From: Pseudomonadota bacterium
GTDB taxonomy: Bacteria > Myxococcota_A > UBA796 > SXON01
Length of the DNA stretch: 64,000 nucleotides
Assembly: GCA_030685065.1 (NCBI GenBank)
Contig: JAUXQH010000145.1
Coordinates: forward strand, 62,001 to 126,000
Direction: 5' to 3'
Part shown: positions 20,987 to 29,955 of the stretch, piece by piece
Position numbering within the stretch: the stretch's first letter is position 1
Layout of the letters: each line of letters opens with the position of its first letter
Program-made: the position numbers and the translations under genes
The notes under the pieces: generated by a model
Told to the model about the DNA's origin: nothing
What the model saw: the letters and a program-made list of their open reading frames with translations, nothing else
Databases searched by the model: none

Positions 20987-21008
20987 CGGGACCACGCTAC
21001 CATGCGCC

Positions 21009-22493
21009 ATGTTCGGGCTGTTGGTGCTCCCCGCGGCCGCGGAGCCATGGTTGGATCCGGTCGCTACCGCGGCGGGGGACTGTGCGCGTGCGGGCGCGCT
21101 CGACGCGTTCCTCGGAGACGGGCGGGTGGCCCCGATCGACCTCGCGCGAAAGCTCGGCGAGGGGTGCGGAGGCGCCCTCGCCACGGATCTCCGGCCCGAG
21201 CGCAGCCTCGACGGGTGGCGCCCCACGTGGGCGGTGCGCCCGTGGCTGCGGATGAGCGGTGGGGACGCGGTACCGGACAACCTCCGCGGAGATGTCGAGC
21301 CCGGGCTCGTCACCGGCACCGTCGGCGCGGCCGGGGCGCTCTACACCGGCCCCTTCACCCTCCTCGTCGAGCCCGAGGTCCAGGCCGGCCTCGTCCCGGG
21401 GGTCACGGGCGGCGCCCGCCTCGCGACCGTGTGGGGCGGAGTGGCGTGGCGGGGGCTGTCGCTGGGGTTCGGCCTCCGGGATCGCTGGCTCGGCCCCGGA
21501 CACCACGGAGCGCTCCTCGTCTCCGACAACGCGCGCCCTCCCTGGCTCGGGACGGGCGTCGCGGAGGGGCGGCTCCCCGGCTGGTTCGATCGGGTGGGGC
21601 GCTTTCGCGTCGAGGCCGGCGCGGGCTGGCTCGCGGAGCCGCGATCCGACGTGTCGCTCCCCGGGCTGCTCCTGATGGACTTCCGGTGGCTCCCCGTGCC
21701 CTGGATCGAGCTCGGCGCCACGCGCCTCTGCATGTTCGGCGGCGTGGACCGCCCCGCGGTCGACGTGGGGCAGCTGCTCGTCCCGACCGAGCCGCACGTC
21801 TACGAGGATCCCGACCAGGAGCTGCCCGATCAGAACGAGCTCGCCGCGCTGGACGCCCGGGTGACGCTCCCCCTCGGCGCGTGGACCGGCCTCCCGGTGG
21901 AGTACGTCGAGGCGTGGTGGCAGTACGGCGGCGAGGACGTGATCGGACGCAAGCTCGGCCCCATCCCGTACCCGTCGCTCGCGGGCGTGGGGAACCTCTA
22001 CGGCGCCGCGGTGAAGGTCGCGCCGATCGTCGTGACGGCCGAGTACACGAGGCTGCTGGACGATTACTTCCGGTGGTACATCGCGCATCGCGTCTATCAC
22101 GACGGTTTCACGCAGGACGGGCGCGTGATGGGTCACTTCGGCGGCACCGACAGCGAGACCATTTTCGGGGCGGTCGCCTGGGAAGGGGGGGAGGGCGCCG
22201 GTGGCCGGCTCCGGGGCTGGGTGGACTGGACGCGACGGGTCGGCGTGGTGGAGGCCCTCAATGACAAGCTGTTCACGCTCATGGCCGAGGAGCACCGCCT
22301 GCGTGCCGGCCTCGACGGCATGTGGCGGCTCCCCGAGGGGGGCTGGGTGAGCGCGGGCTACAGCTACGAGCACGTGACCGGGGTGGATTTCGTGCCCGAG
22401 ACGCTCGCGGATCAGCACCGCATCTACGTCGGGCTGGCGCCCGCGCGCGTCCTGGGCGGCACCCCCTCCGGTAGGGCTCGGACCCCGCGGTGA
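21009..22493 (+). CDS. Wzi-like capsule assembly outer-membrane protein
   Basis: 494 residues with a probable short signal (FGLLVLPAAAEP). The mature part is beta-strand-rich and contains patterns typical of the Wzi family, notably EYTRLLDDYFRWYIAHRVYH and then DGRVMGHFGGTDSE. Wzi proteins are 18-strand barrels that bind capsule and hold it on the cell surface. Location beside the OPX and chain-length kinase genes strongly supports this. The next gene starts at GTG 22490, overlapping the stop as GTGA. Family assignment is by pattern, not alignment. Confidence 0.82.
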   Translation: MFGLLVLPAAAEPWLDPVATAAGDCARAGALDAFLGDGRVAPIDLARKLGEGCGGALATDLRPERSLDGWRPTWAVRPWLRMSGGDAVPDNLRGDVEPGLVTGTVGAAGALYTGPFTLLVEPEVQAGLVPGVTGGARLATVWGGVAWRGLSLGFGLRDRWLGPGHHGALLVSDNARPPWLGTGVAEGRLPGWFDRVGRFRVEAGAGWLAEPRSDVSLPGLLLMDFRWLPVPWIELGATRLCMFGGVDRPAVDVGQLLVPTEPHVYEDPDQELPDQNELAALDARVTLPLGAWTGLPVEYVEAWWQYGGEDVIGRKLGPIPYPSLAGVGNLYGAAVKVAPIVVTAEYTRLLDDYFRWYIAHRVYHDGFTQDGRVMGHFGGTDSETIFGAVAWEGGEGAGGRLRGWVDWTRRVGVVEALNDKLFTLMAEEHRLRAGLDGMWRLPEGGWVSAGYSYEHVTGVDFVPETLADQHRIYVGLAPARVLGGTPSGRARTPR

Positions 22494-24463
22494 CCTCCAG
22501 GCCCCCCGACGCTCGCCCCCGGGACGCGGCTCCGCTCCCGCATCCGCTGGCCTACCTCTGGTACGCGGGGGCGGGTGGCCTCTGCGGGGGCTCGGCGGCC
22601 GGGGCTGTCGAGGCGCTCATCGTGCTCTCGGTGACCCGCCCCTCCGAATACCAGGCGCTCGCCTACGCCTACCTCGCCTACGGCCTCCTCGGCGCGGTGT
22701 CCGGGGTCGCCCTCGGAGCGCTGCTGGTCCCCTGCGGGCGCCTGGTCGGAATGGTGGCGGCGCGCGCCTGGTGCCTCGGCTTCTTCGCCGTGGCCGCCGG
22801 CCTGGGCGCCGGCATCGTGCACCTCTCGCTCGGCGCGCGGGTCGGCGCGGAGGCGGGCATGTCCCTGGTCGTCGGGGCGCTGGCGCTCGGCGCCTTCGTC
22901 GGGGTGTGGCTCGGCGGCCACCTCCTCACCAAGACGCCGCTCCGCATCCTCCTCCGCGGGCGCGGGACCGCGAGCTTGTGGGGCGCGGGGCTCGGCGTGG
23001 CCGCGCTCCTGTCGCTCTCGCCCGCTCCGGGGGGCACCGGGACGATGGCGCCCCGCCGCCCGCAGCCGGACACCTTCGTGGAGAAGCCCGACGTCCTCGT
23101 CCTCGTCGTAGATGGGCTGCGCGCGGACGCGCTCCCCTCGATGCCGGCGCTCTCGGCGTTCGCCTCCGACGCGGTCGTGTTCGAGCAGAGCGTGGCCGCT
23201 TCGTCGTGGACCCGGGCGTCCATCGCGTCCCTGCTCAGCTCGCGCGCTCCGTCCCGCCACGGGGCGGCGCGCAGGGACGGCGTGCTCGCGGACGAGGTGG
23301 TGACGCTCTCCGAGCTCCTCCGGGACGCCGGGTATGCGACCGGCGGCCTTCCCGGCACCCCCGACGTATCCGCGACCTGGGGCCTCGATCAGGGCTTCGA
23401 CTGGTACCCGTTCGACCCCGACTACCCGCTCGGCGCCTCGGCCAGCGTGCACACCCTCGCGCTCTACGCCACGGCGGCGCGCGCGTACGCTCGGATCGAC
23501 CCCACGGAGCACGTCCGCCACCACTACCGCCCGGCGGACGAGCAGCTCGCCCGCGCGCGTGAATTCCTCGACGCGAACGCCGCCGCCGGTGGAGCCTCGG
23601 GAGATCGTGCCTTCCTGTTCGTGCATCTCCTGGAGCCCCAGGCACCCTGGTTTCCCGAGCCCCTCGACGGCACTGCCTACACCCGCGAGGCCCACCCCGC
23701 GCCGCCGCCCGAAGAGGCGCCCGCGCTCCGGCTCGCGTACGCGGTCGGCGTCTCGCGTGTCGACGCCGCGCTCGGGCGCTTCTTCGCCTCGCTCTCCGCC
23801 GCGGGCCGGTACGACGATCTCCTGATCGTCGTGACCGCGGGCCAGGGCCTCGAGCTGGGGGACCACGGCGGCGCCTGGGACGGCACCACGGCGTTCGACG
23901 AGATCGTTCACGTCCCGCTGCTGGTCAAGCTGCCCGGAAACGCGCGCGGCGGCACCCGTGTCCCGTGGCAGGTCCGGCAGGTCGACATCGCCCCCACGAT
24001 CGCCGATCTCACGGGCTTCGCGCCGGATCCCGGGTGGGAGGGGCTCTCGCTTTTCGACGACGCGTTCGACGACAACCTCGCCCCGTCGCTCCCGCCCGAT
24101 GGGGTCGAGGAGGGGGAGGAGGGTGCCCCCGATCCGGAGGCGCCGCCGTTCGCGCCTCCGACCTGGGCCAATCACCCGGGAAGTCGCGACGCGCTCATCG
24201 AGCTCGACCTGGACGGGACGTCGCTCCAGGCCGTGCGGAGCCGCGGGCGCAAGCTGGTGCAGGTGCTCCGGGCCGCGCCGAACGGGCGCCGGCTCCCGTC
24301 GCTCGCCTGCTACGATCTGCTGATGGATCCTGGCGAGCTGCGCGATCTCACGCGGGACGATCCGACCTGCGCGGCCGCGCTCGCGGAGCGCCTGCAGCTG
24401 CTCGGGGAGGGGCCCCCGTCGGCCCCCGTCCCGGAGCCGCTCGAAGAACCGCCGCACGAATGA
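22490..24463 (+). CDS. Membrane-anchored sulfatase-fold protein, probably catalytically dead
   Basis: 657 residues. The first ~180 carry four or five membrane segments; a sulfatase/phosphatase-fold domain follows from about 200. The nucleophile region reads SSWTRASIASLL, with Ser and Trp where active sulfatases have Cys/Ser and Pro. The usual DPHxPY is EPQAPW (about 382-387), and the usual SDHGEELGEHG is AGQGLELGDHG (about 450-460), so two metal ligands are missing. It may bind sulfated or phosphorylated glycans rather than cleave them. GTG start overlaps the Wzi-like gene. Confidence 0.85.
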   Translation: MTSRPPDARPRDAAPLPHPLAYLWYAGAGGLCGGSAAGAVEALIVLSVTRPSEYQALAYAYLAYGLLGAVSGVALGALLVPCGRLVGMVAARAWCLGFFAVAAGLGAGIVHLSLGARVGAEAGMSLVVGALALGAFVGVWLGGHLLTKTPLRILLRGRGTASLWGAGLGVAALLSLSPAPGGTGTMAPRRPQPDTFVEKPDVLVLVVDGLRADALPSMPALSAFASDAVVFEQSVAASSWTRASIASLLSSRAPSRHGAARRDGVLADEVVTLSELLRDAGYATGGLPGTPDVSATWGLDQGFDWYPFDPDYPLGASASVHTLALYATAARAYARIDPTEHVRHHYRPADEQLARAREFLDANAAAGGASGDRAFLFVHLLEPQAPWFPEPLDGTAYTREAHPAPPPEEAPALRLAYAVGVSRVDAALGRFFASLSAAGRYDDLLIVVTAGQGLELGDHGGAWDGTTAFDEIVHVPLLVKLPGNARGGTRVPWQVRQVDIAPTIADLTGFAPDPGWEGLSLFDDAFDDNLAPSLPPDGVEEGEEGAPDPEAPPFAPPTWANHPGSRDALIELDLDGTSLQAVRSRGRKLVQVLRAAPNGRRLPSLACYDLLMDPGELRDLTRDDPTCAAALAERLQLLGEGPPSAPVPEPLEEPPHE

Positions 24464-24512
24464 TCCATGGTCGTGGAGGTAGGGCTATAGTGGTGCACTT
24501 CGCGGAGACCTG

Positions 24513-25568
24513 ATGCGGTTCATCGCCCTCTCGCTCGCCCTCGCCGCCTGCAACGAAACGGGCCTCACCTACGATCAGAAGCCCCCGGCCGACATCGCGG
24601 ACGGCTCCATCAAGGGGCGCGTGTGTGATCCTTCCGGCCGCACGTGGCTTGCCGACGCCCAGGCCTCCCTCAACATCGTGGACGACGCGGGCGTCATCAT
24701 CGACACCCGGATCGCCTACTCCGACACCGACGGGTACTGGCAGATCACCGAGCTCCCGGGCGAGCGCGACTACACGTACTACGTGCAGTACGGGCCCGAG
24801 GTCCTCCAAACGGAAGAGGTCTGGATCGGCTCCGGCGACGAGTACGAGATCCCCGAGCCCGACTGCTTCGATCCCCTCACGCTCGACGTGGCGGTGGTCA
24901 CGGGCGACTATGACGACTTCAACCTCGTCCTCAACCAGATGGGCTTCGCGAACTACGTCCTCATCGACGGGCTGGACGAGGCCGCGCTCGCCACCTTCCT
25001 GGACGACCCGACCGAGCTCGCCAAGTACGACATCATCTTCTTCAACGGCGGCTTCGTCGAAGACGGCGTCATCTACGACCAAGAGGATGACTCCAACACT
25101 GCTCCGACGCAGCGCATCGCCAACATCGTCAACTACGTCGAATCCGGCGGCAGCATCTACGCGTCCGACTGGGCGTACGACGTGGTCGAGATCGGCTGGC
25201 CGGATCGCGCCGACTTCGTGGGCGCCGATGAGATCCCGGACGACGCCCAGCTCGGCGACTACGAGAACGTCACGGCGGTCGTGAGCGACAACGCGCTCGC
25301 CGAGTTCCTCGGCAGCACCTACCTCGACGTGACGTACGACCTCCCCGTGTGGCCGCCCGTCCAGAGCGTGTCCGCGTCGGTGTCGATCCACATCACGGGA
25401 ACCGTCCCTTACTCGGACGGCCTGAACAACTACAGCCTCGCGGCCGCTCCGCTGCTCTACAGCTTCAACGCCGGCGACGGCAAGGTCGTGTTCAGCACCT
25501 TCCGCGTCGCGCGCAACGCGGATGTAGACGTGGTTGCGACGCTGCAGTACATGATGTACCGCCTGTAG
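24513..25568 (+). CDS. Secreted lipoprotein with carboxypeptidase-regulatory-like and amidotransferase-like domains
   Basis: 351 residues with lipobox LALAAC|N (Cys13). Residues ~33-110 look like a carboxypeptidase regulatory-like beta domain (IKGRVCDPSGRTWLADAQAS). Residues ~125-240 have a Rossmann-like layout (LDVAVVTGDYDDFNLVLN, YDIIFFNGGF, GSIYASDWAYDVV) that resembles ThuA/class-I amidotransferase-like folds, without an obvious catalytic Cys. The protein is Asp/Tyr-rich and surface-directed. Function is unknown. Convergent with the next gene across 23 bases containing an A6 run. Confidence 0.75.
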   Translation: MRFIALSLALAACNETGLTYDQKPPADIADGSIKGRVCDPSGRTWLADAQASLNIVDDAGVIIDTRIAYSDTDGYWQITELPGERDYTYYVQYGPEVLQTEEVWIGSGDEYEIPEPDCFDPLTLDVAVVTGDYDDFNLVLNQMGFANYVLIDGLDEAALATFLDDPTELAKYDIIFFNGGFVEDGVIYDQEDDSNTAPTQRIANIVNYVESGGSIYASDWAYDVVEIGWPDRADFVGADEIPDDAQLGDYENVTAVVSDNALAEFLGSTYLDVTYDLPVWPPVQSVSASVSIHITGTVPYSDGLNNYSLAAAPLLYSFNAGDGKVVFSTFRVARNADVDVVATLQYMMYRL

Positions 25569-25591
25569 TCCGGAAAAAATCGGGGATCGAG

Positions 25592-26758
25592 CTAGGCCTT
25601 GAACCCCGCCCCGTGCTCGGTGGGGGCGCTGCCCGGGTGGTCCCGCCGGCCGAGGTCCAGGAGGCGGCGCGCAACCTCGGAGAGGTTGACCTCGGACGTG
25701 GGCGCGCTGGGCGGCTGGGCGAACTCGAGCAGGTTGGCGACCAGCTTGTCGAGGCGGCGCACCTCCTCCTCGACCTGGTTCATGATCGGCTTGCGCTCGT
25801 CCGTGTCGGCGAGAGAGCGGGTGAGCACTTCGATGGCGCCGGAGATCCCCGCCAGGGGGCTGCGCAGCTCCTCTGCGACCGCCGCCGAGAGCGCGCCGAG
25901 CTGAGCGAGCGACTCGGAGCGCTGCATGCGGCTCTCGGTGCGGATGGCGTCGGTGAGCTCCTCCAAGTGCAGGAGCACCCGCGCGTGCTGATGATCGAGG
26001 GGGACGATCGAGATCCGGAAGTTGCGGTCCTGCCGGTCGATCTGCGCGTCGACCCGCAGGAGCGTGATCTCCCGGTGGTCCCGGACGGCGCGCCGCATGT
26101 GGGCCTCGAGGTCGGCGGCGGCCAAGAGGGCGGCCGGCAGGGCCTCGCTCCACGGACGACCGAGCACGGGCACGTTCCCGAACAACCGGGTTCCCGGCCG
26201 GGTGGCGGCGCTGACCTCGCCGTTCGCGTCGAGCAGCAGCACGGTGACCGGCAGGTGGGAGATGATGAGGTCCTGGAGCGTCTCCATCTGCCGCGCCGCG
26301 CGGCTCTCGACGTAGGTGCCGGTCATGATGGCCAGGTCGATGTCGGTGATCCGGGCGATGGAGTGGCAGGTCTCCGTGGCCTCCTCGGGGGGAAGGACAG
26401 CCAGGGCGATTTGCATCAAGTCGTCCCGCATCGTGTTCATCGCGGTGAACATGTAGCGGGCGCCGAGCCGGACGTTGACGTGCACCCGGCCGATGCGCTC
26501 GCGTCGCGCGAAATAGTCGGCGTCCCACGGGCCGAGCATCAGCTCCTCGAGCCAGCTCCTGAGCGTCAGCTTCAGGCGCTTTACCTGGGCCTCGTCGACG
26601 AAGACGGCCGCGGCGCCGGGATGCTCGAGGATGCGCACGTAGAAGCGGCTGGTGAGCGCGTCGAGCGCGGGCTGGACGTGCGGCCACATCGCTCGGAGGC
26701 GAACCTCATCGCTCGCGTCGAAGCCCATCCAGGACTTCATCTCGTCAAATGCGTTCAT
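25592..26758 (-). CDS. Globin-coupled sensor with degenerate, truncated histidine kinase
   Basis: 388 residues. Residues 1-~155 are a protoglobin (globin-coupled sensor) with the likely proximal haem His93 in RRERIGRVHVNVRL. A PAS-like domain (~165-270) and a HisKA-like dimerisation segment (~278-345) follow. The H-box reads AVAEELRSPLAG, so Glu296 replaces the phosphoacceptor His. The gene stops just after the HisKA linker, with no N, G1 or G2 boxes, so there is no ATPase domain. It probably senses oxygen or NO but cannot autophosphorylate. Its start overlaps the epimerase gene by 14 bases. Confidence 0.85.
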   Translation of the reverse strand: MNAFDEMKSWMGFDASDEVRLRAMWPHVQPALDALTSRFYVRILEHPGAAAVFVDEAQVKRLKLTLRSWLEELMLGPWDADYFARRERIGRVHVNVRLGARYMFTAMNTMRDDLMQIALAVLPPEEATETCHSIARITDIDLAIMTGTYVESRAARQMETLQDLIISHLPVTVLLLDANGEVSAATRPGTRLFGNVPVLGRPWSEALPAALLAAADLEAHMRRAVRDHREITLLRVDAQIDRQDRNFRISIVPLDHQHARVLLHLEELTDAIRTESRMQRSESLAQLGALSAAVAEELRSPLAGISGAIEVLTRSLADTDERKPIMNQVEEEVRRLDKLVANLLEFAQPPSAPTSEVNLSEVARRLLDLGRRDHPGSAPTEHGAGFKA

Positions 26759-27797
26759 CCGGCTTCGTAACCGCGCGCCCCGCCAGGCTGCGCCACCAAC
26801 CTGCGAATGCGCCAAGCCCCTCCGCGAGGGGCGTCGACGGTTGGTAGCCGGTCACCGCGAGCAGCTCCCTCACGTCCGCGAAGGTCTCCACCACATCGCC
26901 GGGCTGCAGCGGAAGGAGCTCCAGAATCGCGGTCCGCGCGAACAGCGTTTCGAGCGTATGGACGATCTCCAGGAGGCCGACGGGCGCTCCCCTGCCGACG
27001 TTCAGGACGCGGAAGGCGGCCGCCGAGCGGTGGGGGCCATCGTACGCGCCGCCGGACACGGGCGGGCGGGGGAGGAGGCGTGCGACCGCTTCGACGACAT
27101 CCCCGACATAGGTGAGGTCGCGCCGCATCGCGCCGTGGTTGTAGAGCGGGATCGGACGCCCCGCGAGCAGGGCCTCGGTAAACCCCCACACAGCCATGTC
27201 GGGGCGGCTCCATGGTCCGTACACCGTGAAGAAGCGCATGCCGGTCGACGGGACGCCGAAGCGCTCGGCATAGGCGTGGGCATGGAGCTCGTTCGCGCGC
27301 TTGGTCGCGGCGTACAGGCTCACGGGATGGTCGACCGCGTGCGCTTCGGAGAAGGGCTGCATCGTGTTGGCGCCGTACACGGAGCTCGACGACGCGAAGA
27401 GCAGGTGCTCGACGGGGTGATGGCGACAGGCCTCGGCCACGTTGGCGAAGCCCACGAGGTTGCTCCGGACGTAGGCGTTGGGATCGACGAGCGAGTAGCG
27501 CACGCCCACCTGGGCGCCGAGGTGCACGACGGCGTGCGGGCGGAAGGAGGCGAAGAGCGCTTCGATCCCGGCGGCGTCGGCCAGATCGGCCTGCACGAAG
27601 CGGAAGCCGGGCAGCGGGAGGAGGCGCGCGAGCCGGGCGCGCTTGAGGGCGGGGTCGTAGTAGGGGTTCAGGTCGTCGAGGCCGAGCACCTCGGCGCCGT
27701 CGGCCAGGAGGCGCGCGGCCACGTGGCTGCCGATGAAGCCGGCCGCGCCGGTGACGAGCACACGCTGGGGCGTGCCGACGATCGCGCGCTCGTTCAC
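26745..27797 (-). CDS. UDP-glucuronate 4-epimerase-like SDR enzyme
   Basis: 350 residues, extended SDR family. The nucleotide loop GAAGFIGSHVAARLL (about 18-32), substrate loop DDLNPYYDP and catalytic SSSSVYG plus YAATK (Tyr162, Lys166) are all intact. RFFTVYGPWSRPDMA matches UDP-glucuronate 4-epimerases (LpsL/CapI type), which make UDP-galacturonate for capsule or LPS. That fits the nearby polysaccharide genes. The 3' end overlaps the sensor gene by 14 bases, so they are likely one transcript. Specificity within the family is inferred. Confidence 0.9.
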   Translation of the reverse strand: MNERAIVGTPQRVLVTGAAGFIGSHVAARLLADGAEVLGLDDLNPYYDPALKRARLARLLPLPGFRFVQADLADAAGIEALFASFRPHAVVHLGAQVGVRYSLVDPNAYVRSNLVGFANVAEACRHHPVEHLLFASSSSVYGANTMQPFSEAHAVDHPVSLYAATKRANELHAHAYAERFGVPSTGMRFFTVYGPWSRPDMAVWGFTEALLAGRPIPLYNHGAMRRDLTYVGDVVEAVARLLPRPPVSGGAYDGPHRSAAAFRVLNVGRGAPVGLLEIVHTLETLFARTAILELLPLQPGDVVETFADVRELLAVTGYQPSTPLAEGLGAFAGWWRSLAGRAVTKPDERI

Positions 27798-27815
27798 CGC
27801 CCCTCCGCCCGCCCC

Positions 27816-28691
27816 TTATCCGGCCGCTTCCTGCTGCACCGGCAGGCCGATGAGGTAGGTCGCGTGCGCCGGGGCCGACCCGAGGCGGATCCGACCGATC
27901 TCCCACGTGTAGTCAGGGGCGTCGATCCCGGCGACCAGGACGCGGAGCTCGTCCTCGTCGTAGATCCTGAGCCAGGACACGATCCCGTCCCACAACACGA
28001 ACAGCGGCATGAGGGGTACGAGCCAGGTCCAGAGGACCCATTGCCACCGAAAGGGCCGCCAGAGCGGCATCGTGAGCACCACCCCCAGCGGAGCGGTGAG
28101 GAGCGCCACGAGGGTGAAGGGCTCGCGGCTGACGATCTCGAACACGCCGATCGGGCGGCGGGCGGAAGCAGCGTCGGCGAGGATCCTCCGCGCGACGTCC
28201 GGGCGGAAGTGGTGGAAGGCGTTGAAGATCGTGCGAAACCCCGTGAGCGTCGGGGGCACGGCCGTGGCGTCGACCGGCGCGGCTTCGTAGGTGATGCGCC
28301 CGCCCGAGTTCGCGGCGGTGTGTTCGAACGCGGGTTTGTTCGGATAGAAGTCGGTGAGGCGGGCGGTCACGGGGTTGCCGGCCTCCGCGAGCGCCTCGAG
28401 GACCGTGCGCACGGGCCCGCCGCCTCCCGAGCAGAGGTCGACGATCGAGGTGCTGCCGCTCGCCTTCATCGCCTCCGCGAGCTTGGGGCCGAGCAGCTTC
28501 GCGTGGCCGCTGAGGCGTACGGCGAGCTCGAGGTAGGCCGTGCCACCGTCGCGCAGGATGGCCGGAAACCAGGCCAGATCTTCGAGCTCGACGAGGTGGG
28601 AACGCTTCACGGGGGCTCCGGGAGGGGGGGGCGGTTGCACGTAGTGCTGGAACACGCCGTCGAGGGCGGCGAACAGCAGTGGAGCCTCCAC
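27816..28691 (-). CDS. Class I SAM-dependent methyltransferase with C-terminal membrane region
   Basis: 291 residues from a GTG at 28691, but the real protein is probably longer. Motif I is IVDLCSGGGGPVRTVLEAL; the middle has NAFHHFRPDVARRIL. A hydrophobic stretch (about 195-245) suggests membrane association. The in-frame sequence just upstream (VAAWNATLLGASGALLAAIG) looks coding, and the neighbouring frame from 28873 supplies a plausible N-terminus, so a one-base frameshift near 28768-28776 is suspected. Substrate unknown. Spacing to the epimerase gene downstream is 18 bases. Confidence 0.78.
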   Translation of the reverse strand: MEAPLLFAALDGVFQHYVQPPPPPGAPVKRSHLVELEDLAWFPAILRDGGTAYLELAVRLSGHAKLLGPKLAEAMKASGSTSIVDLCSGGGGPVRTVLEALAEAGNPVTARLTDFYPNKPAFEHTAANSGGRITYEAAPVDATAVPPTLTGFRTIFNAFHHFRPDVARRILADAASARRPIGVFEIVSREPFTLVALLTAPLGVVLTMPLWRPFRWQWVLWTWLVPLMPLFVLWDGIVSWLRIYDEDELRVLVAGIDAPDYTWEIGRIRLGSAPAHATYLIGLPVQQEAAG

Positions 28692-28769
28692 CGCGGGGTC
28701 CGATCGGCCGATGGCGGCGAGGAGCGCGCCGGAGGCGCCGAGCAGCGTGGCGTTCCACGCCGCGACGCC

Positions 28770-28873
28770 CAGCCGAGGCCCGCGAGGTTGCCGGGCTGAA
28801 AGGGGACGCCGTTGGTGACACGCCAGAAGTCGGGGTTCTGCCGGACGATGTCGGCGCTCACGCGCAGGCGCAT
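28770..28873 (-). other. Probable displaced N-terminus of the methyltransferase gene
   Basis: From an ATG at 28873 the frame reads MRLRVSADIVRQNPDFWRV and then TNGVPFQPGNLAGLG, after which it degenerates into Arg/Ser/Pro-rich shadow sequence. The coding signal resumes in the methyltransferase frame as VAAWNATLL. Adding one base near 28772 would join the two. It is either a sequencing/assembly error or a genuine disabling frameshift. Confidence 0.6.
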
Positions 28874-28950
28874 CCCGAGCTGGAACGTTCGAACATTAGC
28901 GCAGCGACGAGCCGACGTCCAGGGCGGGCTCGTTTGCCCGCGCGAACGCT

Positions 28951-29454
28951 CTACGCTTCGTCGACCTGCTCGTCGCAGTCGTTGTCCACGCCGTCGTCCG
29001 GGAGCTCGATGGCGCCCGTGTAGCTGGTGGCGTCCGCGTCGTCACAGTCGTCGCAAGCGCTGACATATCCGGTGGGCCGATCACAGGCGTAGATCACGTC
29101 GTCGGCATCGCCGTGCGCGTCCATGTCGGCGTCGTTGCACCACGCCGCGCCTCCCTCGTCCACCTGGAAGTCGCAGTCGTCGTCCGCGCCGTTGCACGTC
29201 TCGATCGTGGCCGGGTTCACGTGCCGGTCGCCCTCGTCGCAGTCCCCCCCCGCCGTCGCGAACCCGAGCGGAGGGTCGCACGCCTGGATGGGCTCCGCGT
29301 CGCTCCCGTACCCGTCTCCGTCCCTGTCCCGGAACCAGGTGACCGGCGCGACCCCGCCCGCGCACGTCACGGTCACCGTGTCTCCGTCCAGATCGGCAAG
29401 ATCGATCCAACACCCCGCCCCGATCCACGCCAGGATCAGACCGCACACGATCAC
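28951..29454 (-). CDS. MopE-type metal-binding-repeat lipoprotein
   Basis: 167 residues from a GTG at 29454, with AAGGGGG about seven bases upstream. The lipobox is WIGAGC. The mature protein is mostly Asp/Cys repeats such as GGDCDEGDRHVNPATIETC and CDDCDDADATSYTGAIELP, the putative metal-binding (MopE, PF11617) motif found in myxobacterial and methanotroph surface proteins. DxDxDG loops probably bind calcium. Function unknown; secretion and surface retention are inferred. Confidence 0.85.
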   Translation of the reverse strand: MIVCGLILAWIGAGCWIDLADLDGDTVTVTCAGGVAPVTWFRDRDGDGYGSDAEPIQACDPPLGFATAGGDCDEGDRHVNPATIETCNGADDDCDFQVDEGGAAWCNDADMDAHGDADDVIYACDRPTGYVSACDDCDDADATSYTGAIELPDDGVDNDCDEQVDEA

Positions 29455-29594
29455 GCTTACCCCCTTTCCAACCCGATGATCAAGAGGTAGACACGCCCGG
29501 TGGGAACCGCGGACGGGGCCCGTTGTCGAACGGCAAGGGCGCCGTGTAAGCAACCTCGCCCCACGCCGTTGTCCGCTCGCTCAAAGGAGAGTCC

Positions 29595-29924
29595 ATGACC
29601 CGCCGCCTCGCCGTCTCCCTCCTCGTCGCGCTCCTCGCCCCGACCGCCGCCCTCGCCTGCGCCATGCCGCGTCACGTGGAGGCCAAAGCGTTGGCCAACG
29701 TGATGGCCGAGATCGACGCGGCGGACGCCCCGGCGGTGGGCCACGCGCCGGCCGTCGTCACCGCAACCCCGGTTGTGCCGGCTTCGGCGATCGTCGCGGC
29801 GCCGGTGCAGGTGAGCCAGGCAGCGCCCTCCATCCATTCGGCGGAGTCCAGGTCGAGGATGATCCCCATGGCCATGGCACCCTCCTCGCAGATCGCCGAG
29901 GTCGACGCGGCACGCTCCGAGTGA
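29595..29924 (+). CDS. Small secreted Ala/Val-rich protein
   Basis: 109 residues with a convincing signal peptide (MTRRLAVSLLVALLAPTAALA) and AAAGGAGA seven bases before the ATG. Cleavage after ALA leaves a Cys at +1, so lipoprotein processing is also possible. The mature chain is Ala/Val/Pro-rich with no recognisable domain. It is followed 31 bases later by the cytochrome gene and may be co-transcribed; no function is suggested. Confidence 0.7.
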   Translation: MTRRLAVSLLVALLAPTAALACAMPRHVEAKALANVMAEIDAADAPAVGHAPAVVTATPVVPASAIVAAPVQVSQAAPSIHSAESRSRMIPMAMAPSSQIAEVDAARSE

Positions 29925-29955
29925 ACCGGGTCGGCCCGGTGCTATCGTCGCCACC

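Noticed and set aside
25568..25592. Terminator at the A6 run between convergent genes
   Set aside because: No stable stem precedes it on either strand; only a three-base-pair stem can be drawn.
28607..28873. Separate short gene upstream of the methyltransferase
   Set aside because: The second half is shadow sequence; only the first ~35 residues look real, better explained as a frameshifted N-terminus.
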